A stretch of DNA of 64,000 nucleotides from Auriscalpium vulgare (GCA_019915015.1 JAHBBC010000010.1:558001-622000), one strand, 5' to 3'. Counted from the stretch's first letter, positions 1-11,107 are shown. Program-made: numbers and translations. The notes: a model not told the origin generated them from the letters alone.

Positions 1-449
1 CATATGCTGGCGATACCGTCGTTGAAGTCGATGACATTGAGATATTGGACGTGTTGGGTCCAATCTTGTGGTATCGCGAGCGAACGCATGCGAGATGATT
101 CATTGTCTTCTACGATGTCGACGGTGATGCCAGCGACGTGCGGGCACAGCTCGAGCAGCGCGATATCAACGGGGTCAGGGGCGAGGTAGATGGAGCGGAC
201 ATGCGCGGCGAGGTGCGGGCGGGTGCGGAGAATGTCTATGAGCAGCAAGACGTAGAAACGAGATTCATCCATGTGCCACATTTGCCGTGGTACGCGGCGG
301 AAAAGGAGGCGTTGCGCAATGGGCCTGCATGCCCTACACACGAGGGCACATGCACGGAGGGTGGTGTAGTCGATATCCAACTGAGACTGCGAGTGCCTAT
401 ACACCCACTCTACGACGGTGACCTGGAGCTCCAGAGGGAAGAAAGCCAT
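1..449 (-). CDS. F-box protein, N-terminal part (runs off the left edge)
   Basis: The minus-strand frame opens with MAFFPLELQ and continues with the F-box-like pattern of Agaricomycete F-box/LRR proteins (CALVCRA, RRVPRQ, then HVRSIYL). In other fungi such proteins are SCF ubiquitin-ligase substrate adaptors; that role is inferred here. The start at 449 is chosen because an in-frame TGA lies 13 codons upstream and because the paralogue at 54847-55933 has a Met at the same place (MAIIPLELQ). The frame stays open to base 1, so the C-terminal half lies outside the window. It belongs to a duplicated cluster with the pseudokinase genes. Confidence 0.75.
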   Translation of the reverse strand, partial: MAFFPLELQVTVVEWVYRHSQSQLDIDYTTLRACALVCRACRPIAQRLLFRRVPRQMWHMDESRFYVLLLIDILRTRPHLAAHVRSIYLAPDPVDIALLELCPHVAGITVDIVEDNESSRMRSLAIPQDWTQHVQYLNVIDFNDGIASI

Positions 450-599
450 GTGAGGATTGTCCTCGATTGTTCTGAACAAAATACGTAGTCAGGTGAGCAG
501 GGCAGGTTATCGCTGGATTCTGGGGCTACACACCTAGATGGTAGCATAGATAAAAGAACACGCTTGATTTTGCGAGCGCTGCACGATGTCCAGCTGCGC

Positions 600-960
600 T
601 TGCGTAAAGGCGTAAAGCTGGGTGGTTACGATGAGCGTGTGAGCGCGATATTGAGGCGAGCACTGGCAGTGGGAGAGTGACGATAAGAAGGAAAGTCGCA
701 GTCGCAGAGCTCAGGTATAGTTGTGAGGGACGAAGCGGTGTTTGCGCGTTGCTTGTACGAGGAAAACGGCGGCGAATAGTTGTCCGAAAGCCTGGATGGA
801 TGGTTGACTCGACAAGTCCAGGATGCGGAGACCCGGGCGGGTTGTTGAAATGTAGCCGGTAATCTGATTAGATATGCGGCTGCGGACTGCAATTGCAAGC
901 CGGGCCTGCCACCAAATCCCGTCGTCAGCGTCCAGCAATACACCCCCTTCGACTTTATGC
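600..960 (-). pseudogene. Relic exon shared by both cluster copies (unknown protein)
   Basis: A minus-strand frame (about 938-711) ends with AFGQLFAAVFLVQATRKH and a stop. A recognisable copy is present near 56150-56260, where the same segment reads AFGQLFDAVLLAQATRKH but is followed at once by a stop. Conservation at the protein level between two diverged copies suggests the 3' exon of a real gene family. Upstream exons could not be connected in either copy, so both are called relics. The family was not recognised. Confidence 0.4.
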
Positions 961-1551
961 GCGACTCATCGACGAGATCCAACTCCCGCGCTTGCGCTGA
1001 GATCACAACTTGGCGCCGCGAGCCTGGGCGGCTAGTGCCAGCGCCGAGATGTATCTCAGACAACAGAGGAGAAAGTACACCGCACGCACGAGCATGCACC
1101 AGTCGTGAGCCGCTTCCTCGGGGGACGAACTCGCCACACGGTGGCGGACATCCTAGAGCGCTGGCTTCGGAGTCCCGATGGGCGGCCTGCACAAGCTGCA
1201 TCACAGCGTTGGTCAGCAGCTGAAGACGAGTCGTACATGTACTCACTCAACACCTCCTACACCGAAATCAAAGCCGCTCGTCCGGCGCTCACGTCCTTCG
1301 CGGTGCAGGTTACACGAGATCGAATCCTAGCTGAGAGACGGGCGGCTGTGAAGCCGGAGTCGGGTTTGCAGGCATCGAGGACGAAGAAAGACTTCGGTTT
1401 GTTACATGATGAGCTACGCACTATGCAAGTAATCCTCCTGTTATGTGATTCCGTAACGCCAATAACAAACAGACACAGCAACCAGCCATGTCTACACCCT
1501 CCCCCACTCTGCCGCCTCAGTCTCCCGGTACATCTCCCGCCGAAACTGATC

Positions 1552-2283
1552 TCACCGGTGAGCAAGGGCTCCCAGAATGGCTGCTAGGGCCCCGACCCTC
1601 GCATAGAATTCCTGGCGACACTTCGCGCTGTTGTTCGACTGGTCCCTCAGCGCCGTCCAGTTCGTCAGCACAACCCGCTCGCAAAACATCCCCTGCCCCC
1701 GCCCGTCGTCCCCCACCGCCCTTGCATACTGAATCAGGACATTGCGCGGTCCGATTTTCCCGAGCGCGATCCCTTGCGCGTGCAGTGCCGTGCGAAGCTC
1801 TCGCAGCACTGCCTCGGCGTACTCCAGCGCCCCCCGCGCGCAGGGACCGCCGCGCTGCAGCGAGCGCACGCTTGCGCCGTCGACCGTCTCCATGAGCAGT
1901 GCAGGGGTGAGCACCACCGGGATACCCTCCTTCCACACATACATGACGCCCGGGACCACGCGCTGCGGGGTGACGACCGCGCCGTTGAGCGCGCGGAGAG
2001 CCTGTTGCAGGATGGCGAGGTTGCGGAGCTCCTGGTCGCGTTCTTCCGCGCCACCTTTCATGGGGAATAGGCGAAGCACGAGCGATGCGCCAACCCGTGT
2101 CGCGTCGAGGTCCGGAACGCCTGCGGAAGTCATGAGTCCGGGCTCGTTGCAGACGTCCCAGACTGTGGAGTCGCGACTGAGGGTGGTGCTGCGAACACGA
2201 AGAGTGACCTCGCGCGCTGAGCTGGGCATCTGGGGGAGAAACTGGACGCGTTTGGAGTGGAGGAAGGTCAGGCCGCCGGACAT
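1552..2283 (-). CDS. Pseudokinase-like protein, copy A (243 aa)
   Basis: Intronless 243-residue frame, clearly paralogous to 53596-54318 (shared TLRVRSTTLS/TVRSTTLS, SLVLRL, NGAVV, VVPG, VVLTNW). The C-terminal half follows the plan of a kinase C-lobe: a helix with LRTALHAQGIALGKIGPRN at 163-181 where active kinases have HGDhxxxN, and VVLTNW at 204-209 where the DFG/DW motif would be. Both catalytic Asp are missing, as in the paralogue, so catalysis is unlikely. The kinase relationship is inferred from pattern only. The Met at 2283 aligns with the paralogue's start. It lies upstream of relic exon and F-box gene on the same strand. Confidence 0.65.
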   Translation of the reverse strand: MSGGLTFLHSKRVQFLPQMPSSAREVTLRVRSTTLSRDSTVWDVCNEPGLMTSAGVPDLDATRVGASLVLRLFPMKGGAEERDQELRNLAILQQALRALNGAVVTPQRVVPGVMYVWKEGIPVVLTPALLMETVDGASVRSLQRGGPCARGALEYAEAVLRELRTALHAQGIALGKIGPRNVLIQYARAVGDDGRGQGMFCERVVLTNWTALRDQSNNSAKCRQEFYARVGALAAILGALAHR

Positions 2284-2690
2284 CGTTGATAGTGTGAGGT
2301 GTGTAATGGGGTAGTGGGGTGGTGGGGCGGTGTGAGAGGTACGACGGGTTGGTCCTGGTATTCCGGTCGCTGTCGCGGGGTCTTCTTATATCGAGCAGCT
2401 CATTCCACACTTCCCACACGTCTTCGAGGGAACAATGAAATTTTGTGTGGCCGGAAATCAATGTCGAGTTGCTGCACCGGACATTTGTCCGTTCCTTACG
2501 GCCAGAGATCCTTGGCCGGGCTTCCCTGACGGCCACTGGGTCGGCTTCCTTCGATACCACCTTCTCCAGGATCCTTCAGACAACACTTCATTCGCGACCG
2601 ACGGCATGGAACTCACACCGTGAGATGGATCGGTGGACGAGGTCGTCTCTGTCTTGGGAACAGACAAAGTGGAGTCAGTCAACAGCATAT
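2284..2690. other. Upstream region of the pseudokinase gene, no gene seen
   Basis: GC-mixed sequence presumably holding the promoter of the minus-strand pseudokinase gene. Only short frames without family resemblance are present. Confidence 0.4.
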
Positions 2691-2692
2691 CA

Positions 2693-4441
2693 TTAAGAGA
2701 TAGATAGACTTATACAGACAAACTCTCGCGTGCACTTGCATCGTCCCCGCTTCATATTCAAAAACGAGCGGCTGTACATGTCCACCAAGTCCCGTACCAC
2801 CACTTCACGATCGTCAGCGGATACCCGGCCCAAGCGCGTTCTCCCTCCCGTTTCGTCAACCATTCGAACCATGTGTAGTAGGGTGCGGCACGTATTGCTG
2901 GGAGGAGACTCTGAGGTACGCGGAATAATCGGTGAGCCATCCGTAGTAAAGATCACACCGAGGGGACTCACAGAACACTGAGGGAATGACGGGATACGTG
3001 ACACCTCAAACTCGACGCGTCGTTCGCGACCCGCCTCCTCTAGCGCAATCAACTCGCTTACCGCCGCTCTCATCCACCGAAGTATTGTCCACCGCGATCT
3101 TGAGCAAGTTGCCCACCGCCGACGCGACTGCCCCCGCAATATTGGTGATGCCTCCATCAACTAACGCGATAGCGGGATTGGACGCCGCGCCGCCGATCGT
3201 GATCAGGATGGCAGCGAGCGTCGACATGACTTTCGCGGGCGCCGGGAGCGGCTCAAATGCGGCGCAGACTCTGACAAGCCATATGGGAGCCCTCACTTCC
3301 TCCCTAGCAACTGGGGGGATACCGGTATGAGGAGCGCGTAGAGCTTGCGAGGAAGAGATGCTTACCTCCAACCCTTGGAGTCTTCAGGGAGGAGGTTGAT
3401 GGCGATTTGAAGTGCCAGAATCCTGAGCGCGACGGGCCGGGATCGGGGGCGCTCGTCGACTTTGTCGACACCGTCTTCAGCAGCCACCCGCGCTTTACCG
3501 ATAGTCGCGAGTCTTCGACCGATTGACTACGAAGGACTTTCTTCCGTTCTACATTTGCGCTATTTCTCTGGGGTTGGTGAACCGCTGGTGTCTTCTTCAC
3601 CTTTGTGCCTTCGGGCGATTTCTCTGCCGTATCCTTGCCCTTGATCCCGATGATCTTCCAGAGCCCCGACGAGTCGCGCTCAACGACCACCTTGTCCGTC
3701 TCCCGGTCGCCAATGTTCCCTGAAGTCAGCGGGTTTCAATTAGTCGTCACATGCGCGATGTAACGTGCATGGGCGGCCTCACATCCCATGTTTATCATAG
3801 CAACCTTGAATTTCTTCCAGTCCCAACAATACTTCCCCCCGTGCATGATCTGCATCACCTTCTTCAGCTCGCCAAATCGCTTGCGAGCTTTGCCTCCCGA
3901 TCTCGTGCCAGTACGCCCTCGGGATCGCGCGCGCGCGACATCCGGTCTTGATCTGCACAAGCCACGTCTCGACCCGCAAGTCCTTGCTCGACTTGCCTAG
4001 GAAGCGCGGCGGTTCCTTCCACAGTGCGAAGATAGGGTCGAGGTCGAGAGCCTTGGATTTAAACATGTCGAGGATGATGGGACTGGCAATAGCTCAACTC
4101 GCTAGCCATTCATGGACGAGCGAACAACATACCGGATAGCGTTGTCACGAAAGACGACAGACAAGATGTGGTCTGACCAGGGGAGCGTGGGGATACTAGG
4201 AAGACATGGTCAGTTGACACGTACTATATCTATGAAATGGATGGCGCCCATATACCTGTTCTCGACAAGGTCTGTGCGTCGGCGCTGCGGCGCCAGCAGT
4301 TACAGTCATGGGATATGCTTTCAGACGACCAACGTTGATGATACGGACACGCGTGGCCTTGAAAAAGCACGCGAATAACTCAAATGGGACGGGCGGTGGT
4401 TTGGGAGTGACTAGTGGCGGGAGGCGCAGTGCAGCGCTCAT
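2693..4441 (-). pseudogene. Degenerate multi-exon gene with a gag-like/WHxx helical domain
   Basis: Reading minus strand, plausible exons are 4441-4256 (starts MSAALRLPPLV), about 4195-4133, 4082-about 3752, about 3721-3304 and further pieces down to about 2760. Exon 3 encodes MFKSKALDLDPIFALWKEPP, then KSSKDLRVETWL, then PRAYWHEI. The continuation KARKRFGELKKVM, MHGGKY, WDWKKFKVAM follows only after a frame change near 3900-3915, so this domain carries a deletion. I recall this arrangement from gag-like domains of Agaricomycete hypothetical proteins, with no assigned function. Between about 3752 and 3721 sits a short GT-AG intron with a CTAAT box. Exon phases upstream do not all agree. It is best treated as a decayed gene; the later part (hydrophobic STLAAILITIGGAA, IAGAVASAVGNLLK) may belong to it. 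Confidence 0.4.
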
Positions 4442-5926
4442 ATGCAGTCGATGTTACCATTCAACAGCTGTTTGATCAATCAGTTATCCGTACAAGCGTC
4501 ACAGCTCGGGGACTCACATCTGGGGCGCGAAGGCCGCTGATGCGGTCGAAGGAGCTCAGGGCCAGGGGGCGAGAGAAAGAAAGACGATAGTAGTGGGGGC
4601 AATACTTGTCGTCGTCGAAAATGCCCCCGCGTGGACTGGCTGGAAGAGGCAGAGCAAAAACAGCACCGCGAATTCGTCGGTACTCGGATTTGGGGAGAAA
4701 TAGAAGTCGGGTTTGCGAGATCCTGTGCGCGGATGCCAGTTGGCCCGAGTCATAGTCGATTCAATTGCCCCGTGCTCATCTTTGAGACCGCGCGACAAGT
4801 AGAACATCGAGCTGTGCACCTGTAAATCAGGATCAGGAAAGATGTAGTGCCTGATTTAGTGAAAGGATGGGACACCTGAGGCCTGGTCCACTGGTGAACG
4901 CGCCGGGTCAAGGGCCGTCGTGTTGGTCGTTTTGCAAACTAGCCGGGCTCAAGCCGTGGGAAAATGACCTCGATGGAAAAATGCACCTCCGCTACCCTCT
5001 CCTCCTCACTGCACTCATTCACAGCTTCTGTTTCGCTGCGGGTACCGCGTCCAGATAGTATGTACTAGCTTTGAGAGAGCCATTGCTGAGCATGGCAGTA
5101 CGATTCCTTATCTCTCAGCTGCATCCACCTACAGTCTCCTGCGTGTATGGCTCTTTCTATGACTTGATGATAGACATCGCCACACCGGCACTCTTGGTTT
5201 GCAGCCCTAGTATGAAGCCCTACGTGTGTAAGTAGGGATGTGCCGCTGAGCGGCCACTCGGCACTGAGACACGCACTTAAACTCGGATTGGAGACCAACT
5301 GATGGATGATTTGCGGCGCATCAACTAGTATAGCAGATGTCGACAGTGCCAGTACGTGAATAGAGTAAGTTACATGTAAGTACATGACAGGCAATTTGTC
5401 AGCGACAAAAATAAAGACACGCCGAGTGTCTTGATTGTTGCGGGGACTCACAGCCCTGTGAGCGGGTCTCGCAGCACGTCCAGCGTATGGAAGACATCGT
5501 AAGATCAAAATGTACCTATCGCCCACTGCATCATGGTCGTTGACATTGTCTGCACAGCACCCATGAACTCCATACATCAAAGGAATTCACACCGTAAACG
5601 CCACCAAGTCGATGCCCGTGCCGTAACTTGAAGCGCGTACGCCACCTCTACCTCGGACATCCCTGCGCCCTCCTCCGAGCGCGCGTGCGTTCCAAGACAC
5701 GCACGGTAGAACGCGAGGTAAGTGCATGTGTCTTGGGCGCAAGCATGTTCAAGGGCGGGGCGGAAGCATTGCAAGGGGCGCTATATGTTATCGTATGGGA
5801 GTGAAGTGATGGATGGAAAAATGGGACGACGCACGGGCAGGTAGAGGAGGAACGGCTGGAGGCTGGAGGCGCGGATGGCAGAACAGACCTGCAGACGGGC
5901 ACGGACATGGGCGCAGAGCGCGCTCC
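4442..5926. other. No confident gene; scattered exon-like pieces on the minus strand
   Basis: A minus-strand piece at 4819-4556 (MHSSMFYLSRGLKDEHGA...) ends near a GTGAGT donor at about 4518 but cannot be spliced in any phase to the next gene without a stop. Another piece near 5573-5450 reads MEFMGAVQTMSTTMMQWAIG, then DVFHTLDVLRDPLTGL before a GTGAGT donor, which looks like genuine coding sequence of an unrecognised family. No complete gene could be assembled. Confidence 0.3.
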
Positions 5927-6280
5927 CTACGCGGGGACTTCAGTCGCTAGCTCCTTGGGGTCGCTAGGAGGCAGAGACCAGACCTGGAGGTAGAGTACTC
6001 GAGAGTCAGTCCGCGATCAGGATAGCGATGTTATCAACGGACTCCGGAGGCGCACCTTGCACATGTCGCTGGCGTTCTCTGCTGATAGTGATCTGTGCCG
6101 CCGTCTTTTGGTACAGGAGGAGTCCGTGAGCGCGGCATCAGGGCCTGTGCGGCAGGTCGAGGAGGGAGGAGAAGGGAGGCTTTCCCTCTCGCTCGTCTTG
6201 TTCGCGCCTCCAGCGACATCTTGATACGCCTCGTCCACGATGCTGCGCGTCGTTTGCGTAGTTCCGTTTGTGCGTGCCAT
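5927..6280 (-). CDS. Possible small two-exon gene (93 aa), unknown function
   Basis: Exon 1 is 6280-6056, starting MARTNGTTQTTRSIVDEAYQ and containing a basic patch KRRRHR. The donor is AAG|GTGCGC. The intron (6055-5984) ends CCTCCAG, and exon 2 (5983-5927) reads VWSLPPSDPKELATEVPA followed by TAG. Phases agree and the codons look protein-like, but no domain is recognised. It could be one exon pair of a larger gene or a chance frame. Confidence 0.35.
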
Positions 6281-6593
6281 TGTCGTGGCTCTTCCTTGCG
6301 ACAAGCGCGTCGAGTCTGCGCCCTGCGCAAGCAGAACGCGCGCTGAAAGCCTGTCATGCACAGTCATGCGTAGGATGCCGCACTCGGGACACCGAGGCGC
6401 ACGATGGCAGGGTTGACATGGTGCCCGGGCGGCGGCGGCGACGTGCGTGGAAGTGGGTGCAAGTACGGGAAGGGTGCGCGTTGGCGTGAGGGAAGGGTGG
6501 AGCAGCAGGGCAGTGGTGCGAGGGCGGGCCGCCGGGACACAAATATCCGAAAGGCAGCCCCCCGATCCCGACCCCGTTAGCAACATGGGACAC

Positions 6594-7126
6594 ATCGCGC
6601 TGCCGCCCGCCACGCCACAGCCCACCGACTCGACCGACCCCGCCGCGCTCATCTAGTTCGCCAGCGAGCGGAAGGACGCGGGGAACACAGAGTACGAGCT
6701 GCGCGAGCACGAGCGTGCGGTGCAGGCCTACACCCAAGGCATCGACACGCTCAACCTGCTCGAGCCGCAGCACCTCGGCGCACCGGAGCGCCGCCTGCGC
6801 GCGGTACTACTCGCGAACCATGCCGCAGCGCATTTGATGGGGGGCGACGTGGATGCGGTATTGCGGGATGGGCGCGCTGCGGAGGAGGCAGATCCTACGT
6901 ATGCCAAAGGGTGCATTCGTAGCTTTGTCGGAGGGCGGGTGGTCATGAAGCTCACCATTTTGTGTTTGGGCGCATAGGTATATACTACGCCAGGCGCGTG
7001 CGCTTGAGTTAGAGATGCAGGGCCCGGAGGACAACGACAACAAGTGGCCCGCGGTGCTTGAGCGCGGGCTGAGATGCGTGAAGGGGAAAGATGTAACGGC
7101 CATCCGGAATATGCTGGATGCCTAGG
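6594..7126 (+). pseudogene. TPR-repeat protein pseudogene, copy 1
   Basis: The plus-strand frame begins at an ATG followed by GHIALPPATPQPTDSTD, is stopped by TAG at 6654-6656, and then continues in the same frame with a clear tetratricopeptide helix pair: SERKDAGNTEYELREHERAV, then AYTQGIDTL, LLANHAAAHL, AVLRDGRAAEEADPTYAKG. A GT-AG intron (about 6910-6979) leads to a second exon ending LRQARALELEMQG...IRNMLDA and a stop at about 7126. TPR proteins are co-chaperone or scaffold proteins. The nonsense codon and the lack of an N-terminal domain mark it as broken. A paralogue lies inverted at 7560-8710. Confidence 0.6.
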
Positions 7127-7559
7127 TAGAGGACAGGGTGGTTGTTCTGGTAGGCTCACTTGTGTCTGCGGAGCATCGTGCTCAAATTTGCATTATTATT
7201 TCCTTGCTATCGCTGACCTGCAAGTCATTCTGCCTCGAGCACCGGGCCGCCCCCGCTTGGACTTTTGAAGCTTAAGGCCTAAAATTCAGACCTCGGTCTG
7301 CTCGTCGCCCGGTGACTTCTCAGCTCGCATGGCAAGCTGAGATAGGGTTGCTGGTGATGGATGGTAGGAGGGATGGAAATCCTATGTCGTCCTCCCACAG
7401 ATAACTATTGCTCACACGTCAAGGGTATATACAAATTCTTCTGTGTCGACTGAATCCATGAGACGGATGTCGCGTTCTTCCACGACTGGTATGTTTATAT
7501 TGAAGGGTTCTCATATTGCTTCAACAACAGCAAAAACGCATGCACGCACATCTGAACCT
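7127..7559. other. Spacer between the inverted TPR copies
   Basis: No coding pattern seen; it is AT-richer than its flanks. Confidence 0.4.
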
Positions 7560-8710
7560 GCCTCAGACTCCGTCCCACGTATCTAGCCTGAGCGCACTCT
7601 TCACAGCCAACAAATCTGCCCCATACATGAAGCCCAACGCGCGCTTGAGCACCGCACGTCTTTCGCCCGTCTCCCCCAGCATCTCATGCGCACGCGCTTG
7701 CCGGAAATATCTGCCAGGCAGACAGACACAGAAGTGAGCTCACGGCGCACGAAACATCCAGATGCGGTCGCACCCTTTTACATATGTCGGATCCGCCTCC
7801 TCCGCAGCGCGCCCATCCCGCAGCGCCTCTTCTGCACCATGATCCAGCAGATGCACTGCCGCGCAGTTCGCAAGCAGCACTGCATGCAGGCGGCGGAACG
7901 GCGGAAGGATGTGCTCCGGCGCACTTGCGAACGCCCGACCGAGCGCCTCGATCCCTTGCTACGCTTTCACCGCGCACTCGTGGTTGCGCAGCGCGTACTC
8001 CTTGTTTCCTGTGTCCTTCCGCTCGCCGGCCAACCCAACGAGCACGTCGAAAACGTCCAGCTGCTCGTACTGGCCTGGCAGCGGGCGAGCCGGTTCGCCG
8101 TCGGGGCCGTCGATCTTCCATTTGAATGGCGCGGGGAGGCTGTTTAAGAAAGGCTCGACGGCGGACATGTGTAGGCTGAACTGGTTGGAAAAGAGCATGA
8201 GCGCGGGGAGGGCGGGCTGCTGCGGGGCGTTGGGATACGCGATGCAGCGGCGCACGAATCTGCGTGAGCAGCGGGAGAGTAAGTACGGTGATGCCAGCAC
8301 GAGAAGATAGGTGATGCGTACGCGAGCACGCCCTGAGACAGCGGCGCGCCCTCTTTGGTGAACAGGTATTGTGACGACCGCATCGTGCCCGTGGCTGCGT
8401 CGCGACACTCTAGCATGGTTTCGTGTTCCATGACGTTGTTCGACTGAGGTCGTGCTGCAGCGGTGAACTTTAAACCGGTAAATTCGCCGCGGTCCTCCAG
8501 CACGATCATCCACATAGTCCCGGGCACGATTTTTGGCGAGAGCACGGCGTAGTCGTACACGATGAGCTCGGCCTGCACCCTCGCGTGTTTGCTGCCATCC
8601 ATGAGGGCGCGCACTTCAGGGCGGTGCATATTATCAACAGAGTGTCTGTGTGTGTGCGCCGTGAGCGCGGACGGGGACGGGAAGGTGGGGCGATACGACA
8701 TACTGGACAT
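7560..8710 (-). pseudogene. TPR-repeat protein pseudogene, copy 2 with N-terminal domain
   Basis: Exon 1 (8710 to about 8323) starts MSSMSYRPTFPSPSALTAH and encodes a globular-looking N-terminal region (VYDYAVLSPKIVPGTMWMIV, QGVLA). A GTACGC...CACGCAG intron follows, then exon 2 (about 8262 onward) with LMLFSNQFSLHMSAVEPFLN and the TPR region (GERKDTGNKEYALRNHECAV, VLLANCAAVHLL, ALRDGRAAEEADPTYVKG). A TAG at about 7957 interrupts the TPR exactly where copy 1 has Tyr (AYTQG). Copy 2 therefore shows what the missing N-terminus of copy 1 looked like. Its function is unknown beyond the TPR. Confidence 0.55.
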
Positions 8711-8730
8711 AGTTGGTGTTCGGCCCCATC

Positions 8731-9690
8731 TCAGCCTGTCCACTCTACCGCAACGCCACCATGACGCCTGTCCCCCGCGCCGCCTCTCCTCAGTCTGCGC
8801 TGGCACCACCACCCCACCGCGAGCCCCAGCAGCGCCGGACCAATCAGGGACCCAATGACCACCAAACCACCGCTTAGCCCACTCCCGCCACCTCCACCGC
8901 TGCTGTCCGACGAGCCGCCTGCGTCCGCCTCGATCATGCCCAGCCGCACGGACCCGCTGAACGTGCACCCGCTGAGGGGCAGACCTGGAACCGAACAAAC
9001 TCTGCAGTGTCGCCTGCTGGAATGCGCACCCGTCGGCCGCATTGCACGCCATTGTCAGGTCGCTGTGAGGTTCGCCACGGGCACACCAGTGCAAAATGCT
9101 GCGCCAGGCCGGCAGGTGCACGCGAGGTCGTGGCACACCAAGAAACGGAGCCGTTGGTGGTGGTCTGCGAGCATGTCGACGTGGCGCAGTAGAATTGCTC
9201 TATACCGGCGTATCAGAGCTGCGTGTAGATGGAGCCGAAGGGGCCGAAAGGTGTGCGGTTCGGCGAGGGTGTGAGAGAGGTGTTGAGGGTGCGTAGGATG
9301 GTGAGATTGGAGGAAAGTGGGTAGATGGCTTGGAGCATTGGATTCTGTTAGAAGCGTCAGGCTCGCTATGAAAGTGAAAATAGGGAAGAAAAACGCACCG
9401 TGACATCGCAGCTCATCTCGCCTGCTGCCCATACTTGCGACGCTATGTTGCATGTTAGCGTGTTGTTGAGGCCGGAGTTGCCGACGCTGGGTGTGCGCCC
9501 GCCTGCAGCGTTGTATGCGCTCTGGCAGACGGTGGGGCTCTGACAGATATTGCACATGATGTCTGTCCATCCAGCCTCACACGTGCATTCTGACGACATG
9601 ACGTTCGCGAGAGCGGTGTGCCACGTGCACGTGAACATCATTGCACGGCCCGTGTCTTCATGCGACCTGCCTCCCGCACGCGCGTTGAGC
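8731..9690 (-). pseudogene. Cysteine-rich ectodomain membrane protein, decayed
   Basis: An exon (about 9690-9400) contains an EGF-like cysteine pattern (SSECTCEAGWTDIMC, NICQSPTVC, TLTCN, EMSCDV) and a donor at about 9399. The next exon, from about 9346, continues NPMLQAIYPLSSNLTILR, ..., FGSIYTQL, is cut by a TGA, resumes with YAGIEQFYCATSTCSQ, and then changes frame at least three times through LACTCRPGAAFC, NAADGCAFQQATLQSLFG and LPLSGCTF. It ends in a Ser/Gly linker and a transmembrane segment (GLVVIGSLIGPALLGLAVGW, about 8860-8800). The order, cysteine-rich extracellular part then single helix, matches a fungal surface-protein family I recognise only loosely. It is clearly non-functional as read. 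Confidence 0.55.
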
Positions 9691-11107
9691 TATCAAACAC
9701 AAGTCGTTAGTCAAGTCATGCGCAAAATGGGGCACACTTAATGAACCTGAATACTGGCTCCTAACACCCAAGCATTCTTGGCGTGGCTCCACCGCGAGCC
9801 CCGACGACATGACGCTGGAAGTCCCCCAAAGGGTCAGGGTGTGCGGCTGACGAGAATCCACAAATACAGTTAACATATATTGGTGACAGTAGCACGAAAT
9901 AAACGTACCGACGTGCAATGCAGCTTGATGACCATGAAGATGAGCACAGGAGGACGAGCGGCCGTATTGTCCGGCGATCACCGAAGACTGTATGCGCGGC
10001 CACTGCCACGCAAATCAGGAGAGCAGTGAGGCCCCGTCAAAGCCGCGTGCAGGGCCGCGCATGGCGACAGGAAGCGCTACAGTATCATGCAGGCAAATTG
10101 TTAGATGCAGGACAGGCATAGACGGTCAAAAACTCACCAAAGAACGAGTTCACAGTGCGATTCTGGACATATTGGGCGGGTGACCGGTTCTGCAGAATGA
10201 GCAGAAGATAGCTATCAAGGAAATCAGAATACAGATGGTCAGAACGAACGGTGAGAATTAAAACATGAGGAGAAACTCACCTGTGACAAGCGTCCGAATG
10301 CCGACGTCGCACTGCCGACGCTTCAAGATGCCGCGCGGCCTCTGCACCCATACGTGTCGCCCACAGCGCCAGGGCAGCGCCCAATCCGCCGTTTTGACAC
10401 CGTCATCGTGCGGCCATGTTCTGCGTGCTCGCGCGCCGCCAGCTGCGCTGGAGCCTCGAAATCGACGCGAAGTTGCTGCGGGGGTGCTAGGAGGGGAGTG
10501 CGGTGCATACACCCATGTGCGCAAGTCGTCGGGCGTGAAGATCTAGCAAAATGACAACTTTTTAGCGGGCACGCACGAATACGGCTGTAACTCACCAACG
10601 ACGTGTTCAACGCCGACACGGACGGCTGCCCGAGTACGCCCTGCATCCCTAAACGCCGCCTCCGCCGCTAATCGAAGCCTGGATGCCGTCTGATCAACGC
10701 CAATCCGGTGGACCGTTTTTTGGAAGCGCGCGCGCGCGCGCTGGTGGACGGCTCTAGCGTCGCTGGACGACCCCTGCTTGTCAACGGGCGCGTCGTTCTC
10801 TTCACGAAGGACACAGGACGCGCCGCATTTGCGTCTTCATCGTAGGGTCTTGACGCGGCGCCGCTAAGACGCGCCCTGTGCGCGATGTGTAGACGCGGCA
10901 TCTGGCCGCTTTGCGCGGAAATGTCCCTGCTCGGCCAATGCAGTGGAGGAGCAGGGAGAGCGGCGGGCGGGTCAGCCTGCGGGCGGCTTGAATGCGTCCC
11001 GGAGGCTGTTCGCGTGGAGGTGGAATGGGCGCGGACGTTGCTGAAAGATGCGCGATGGGAGCTGAGCGCGGTTGGGGAGGGCACACGGTGAGATTCTGCC
11101 CTGTCAA
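9691..11107 (-). pseudogene. Further degenerate minus-strand exons, possibly upstream part of the same gene
   Basis: Several exon-like stretches are visible: one ending at about 10592 with a GTGAGT donor, followed by an exon reading IFTPDDLRTWVYAPHSPPST and closing in GRHVWVQRPRG before another GTGAGT near 10275. Upstream, RLAAEAAFRDAGRTRAAVRV lies in frame with these only if a frame change is allowed at an alternating GC run (about 10727-10741). The exons cannot be joined into one open protein. They may be the N-terminal part of the membrane-protein pseudogene. Confidence 0.3.

Larger units (their letters stand above)
1..960. repeat. Segmental duplication, copy A (matches about 55560-56420)
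   Basis: The F-box 5' region, the spacer (shared phrase GGGGCTACACACCTAGAT near 522 and 56013) and the relic exon occur in the same order and orientation in both places, with many substitutions and small indels. The divergence makes this an old duplication of a gene cluster, not an assembly artefact. Confidence 0.7.
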
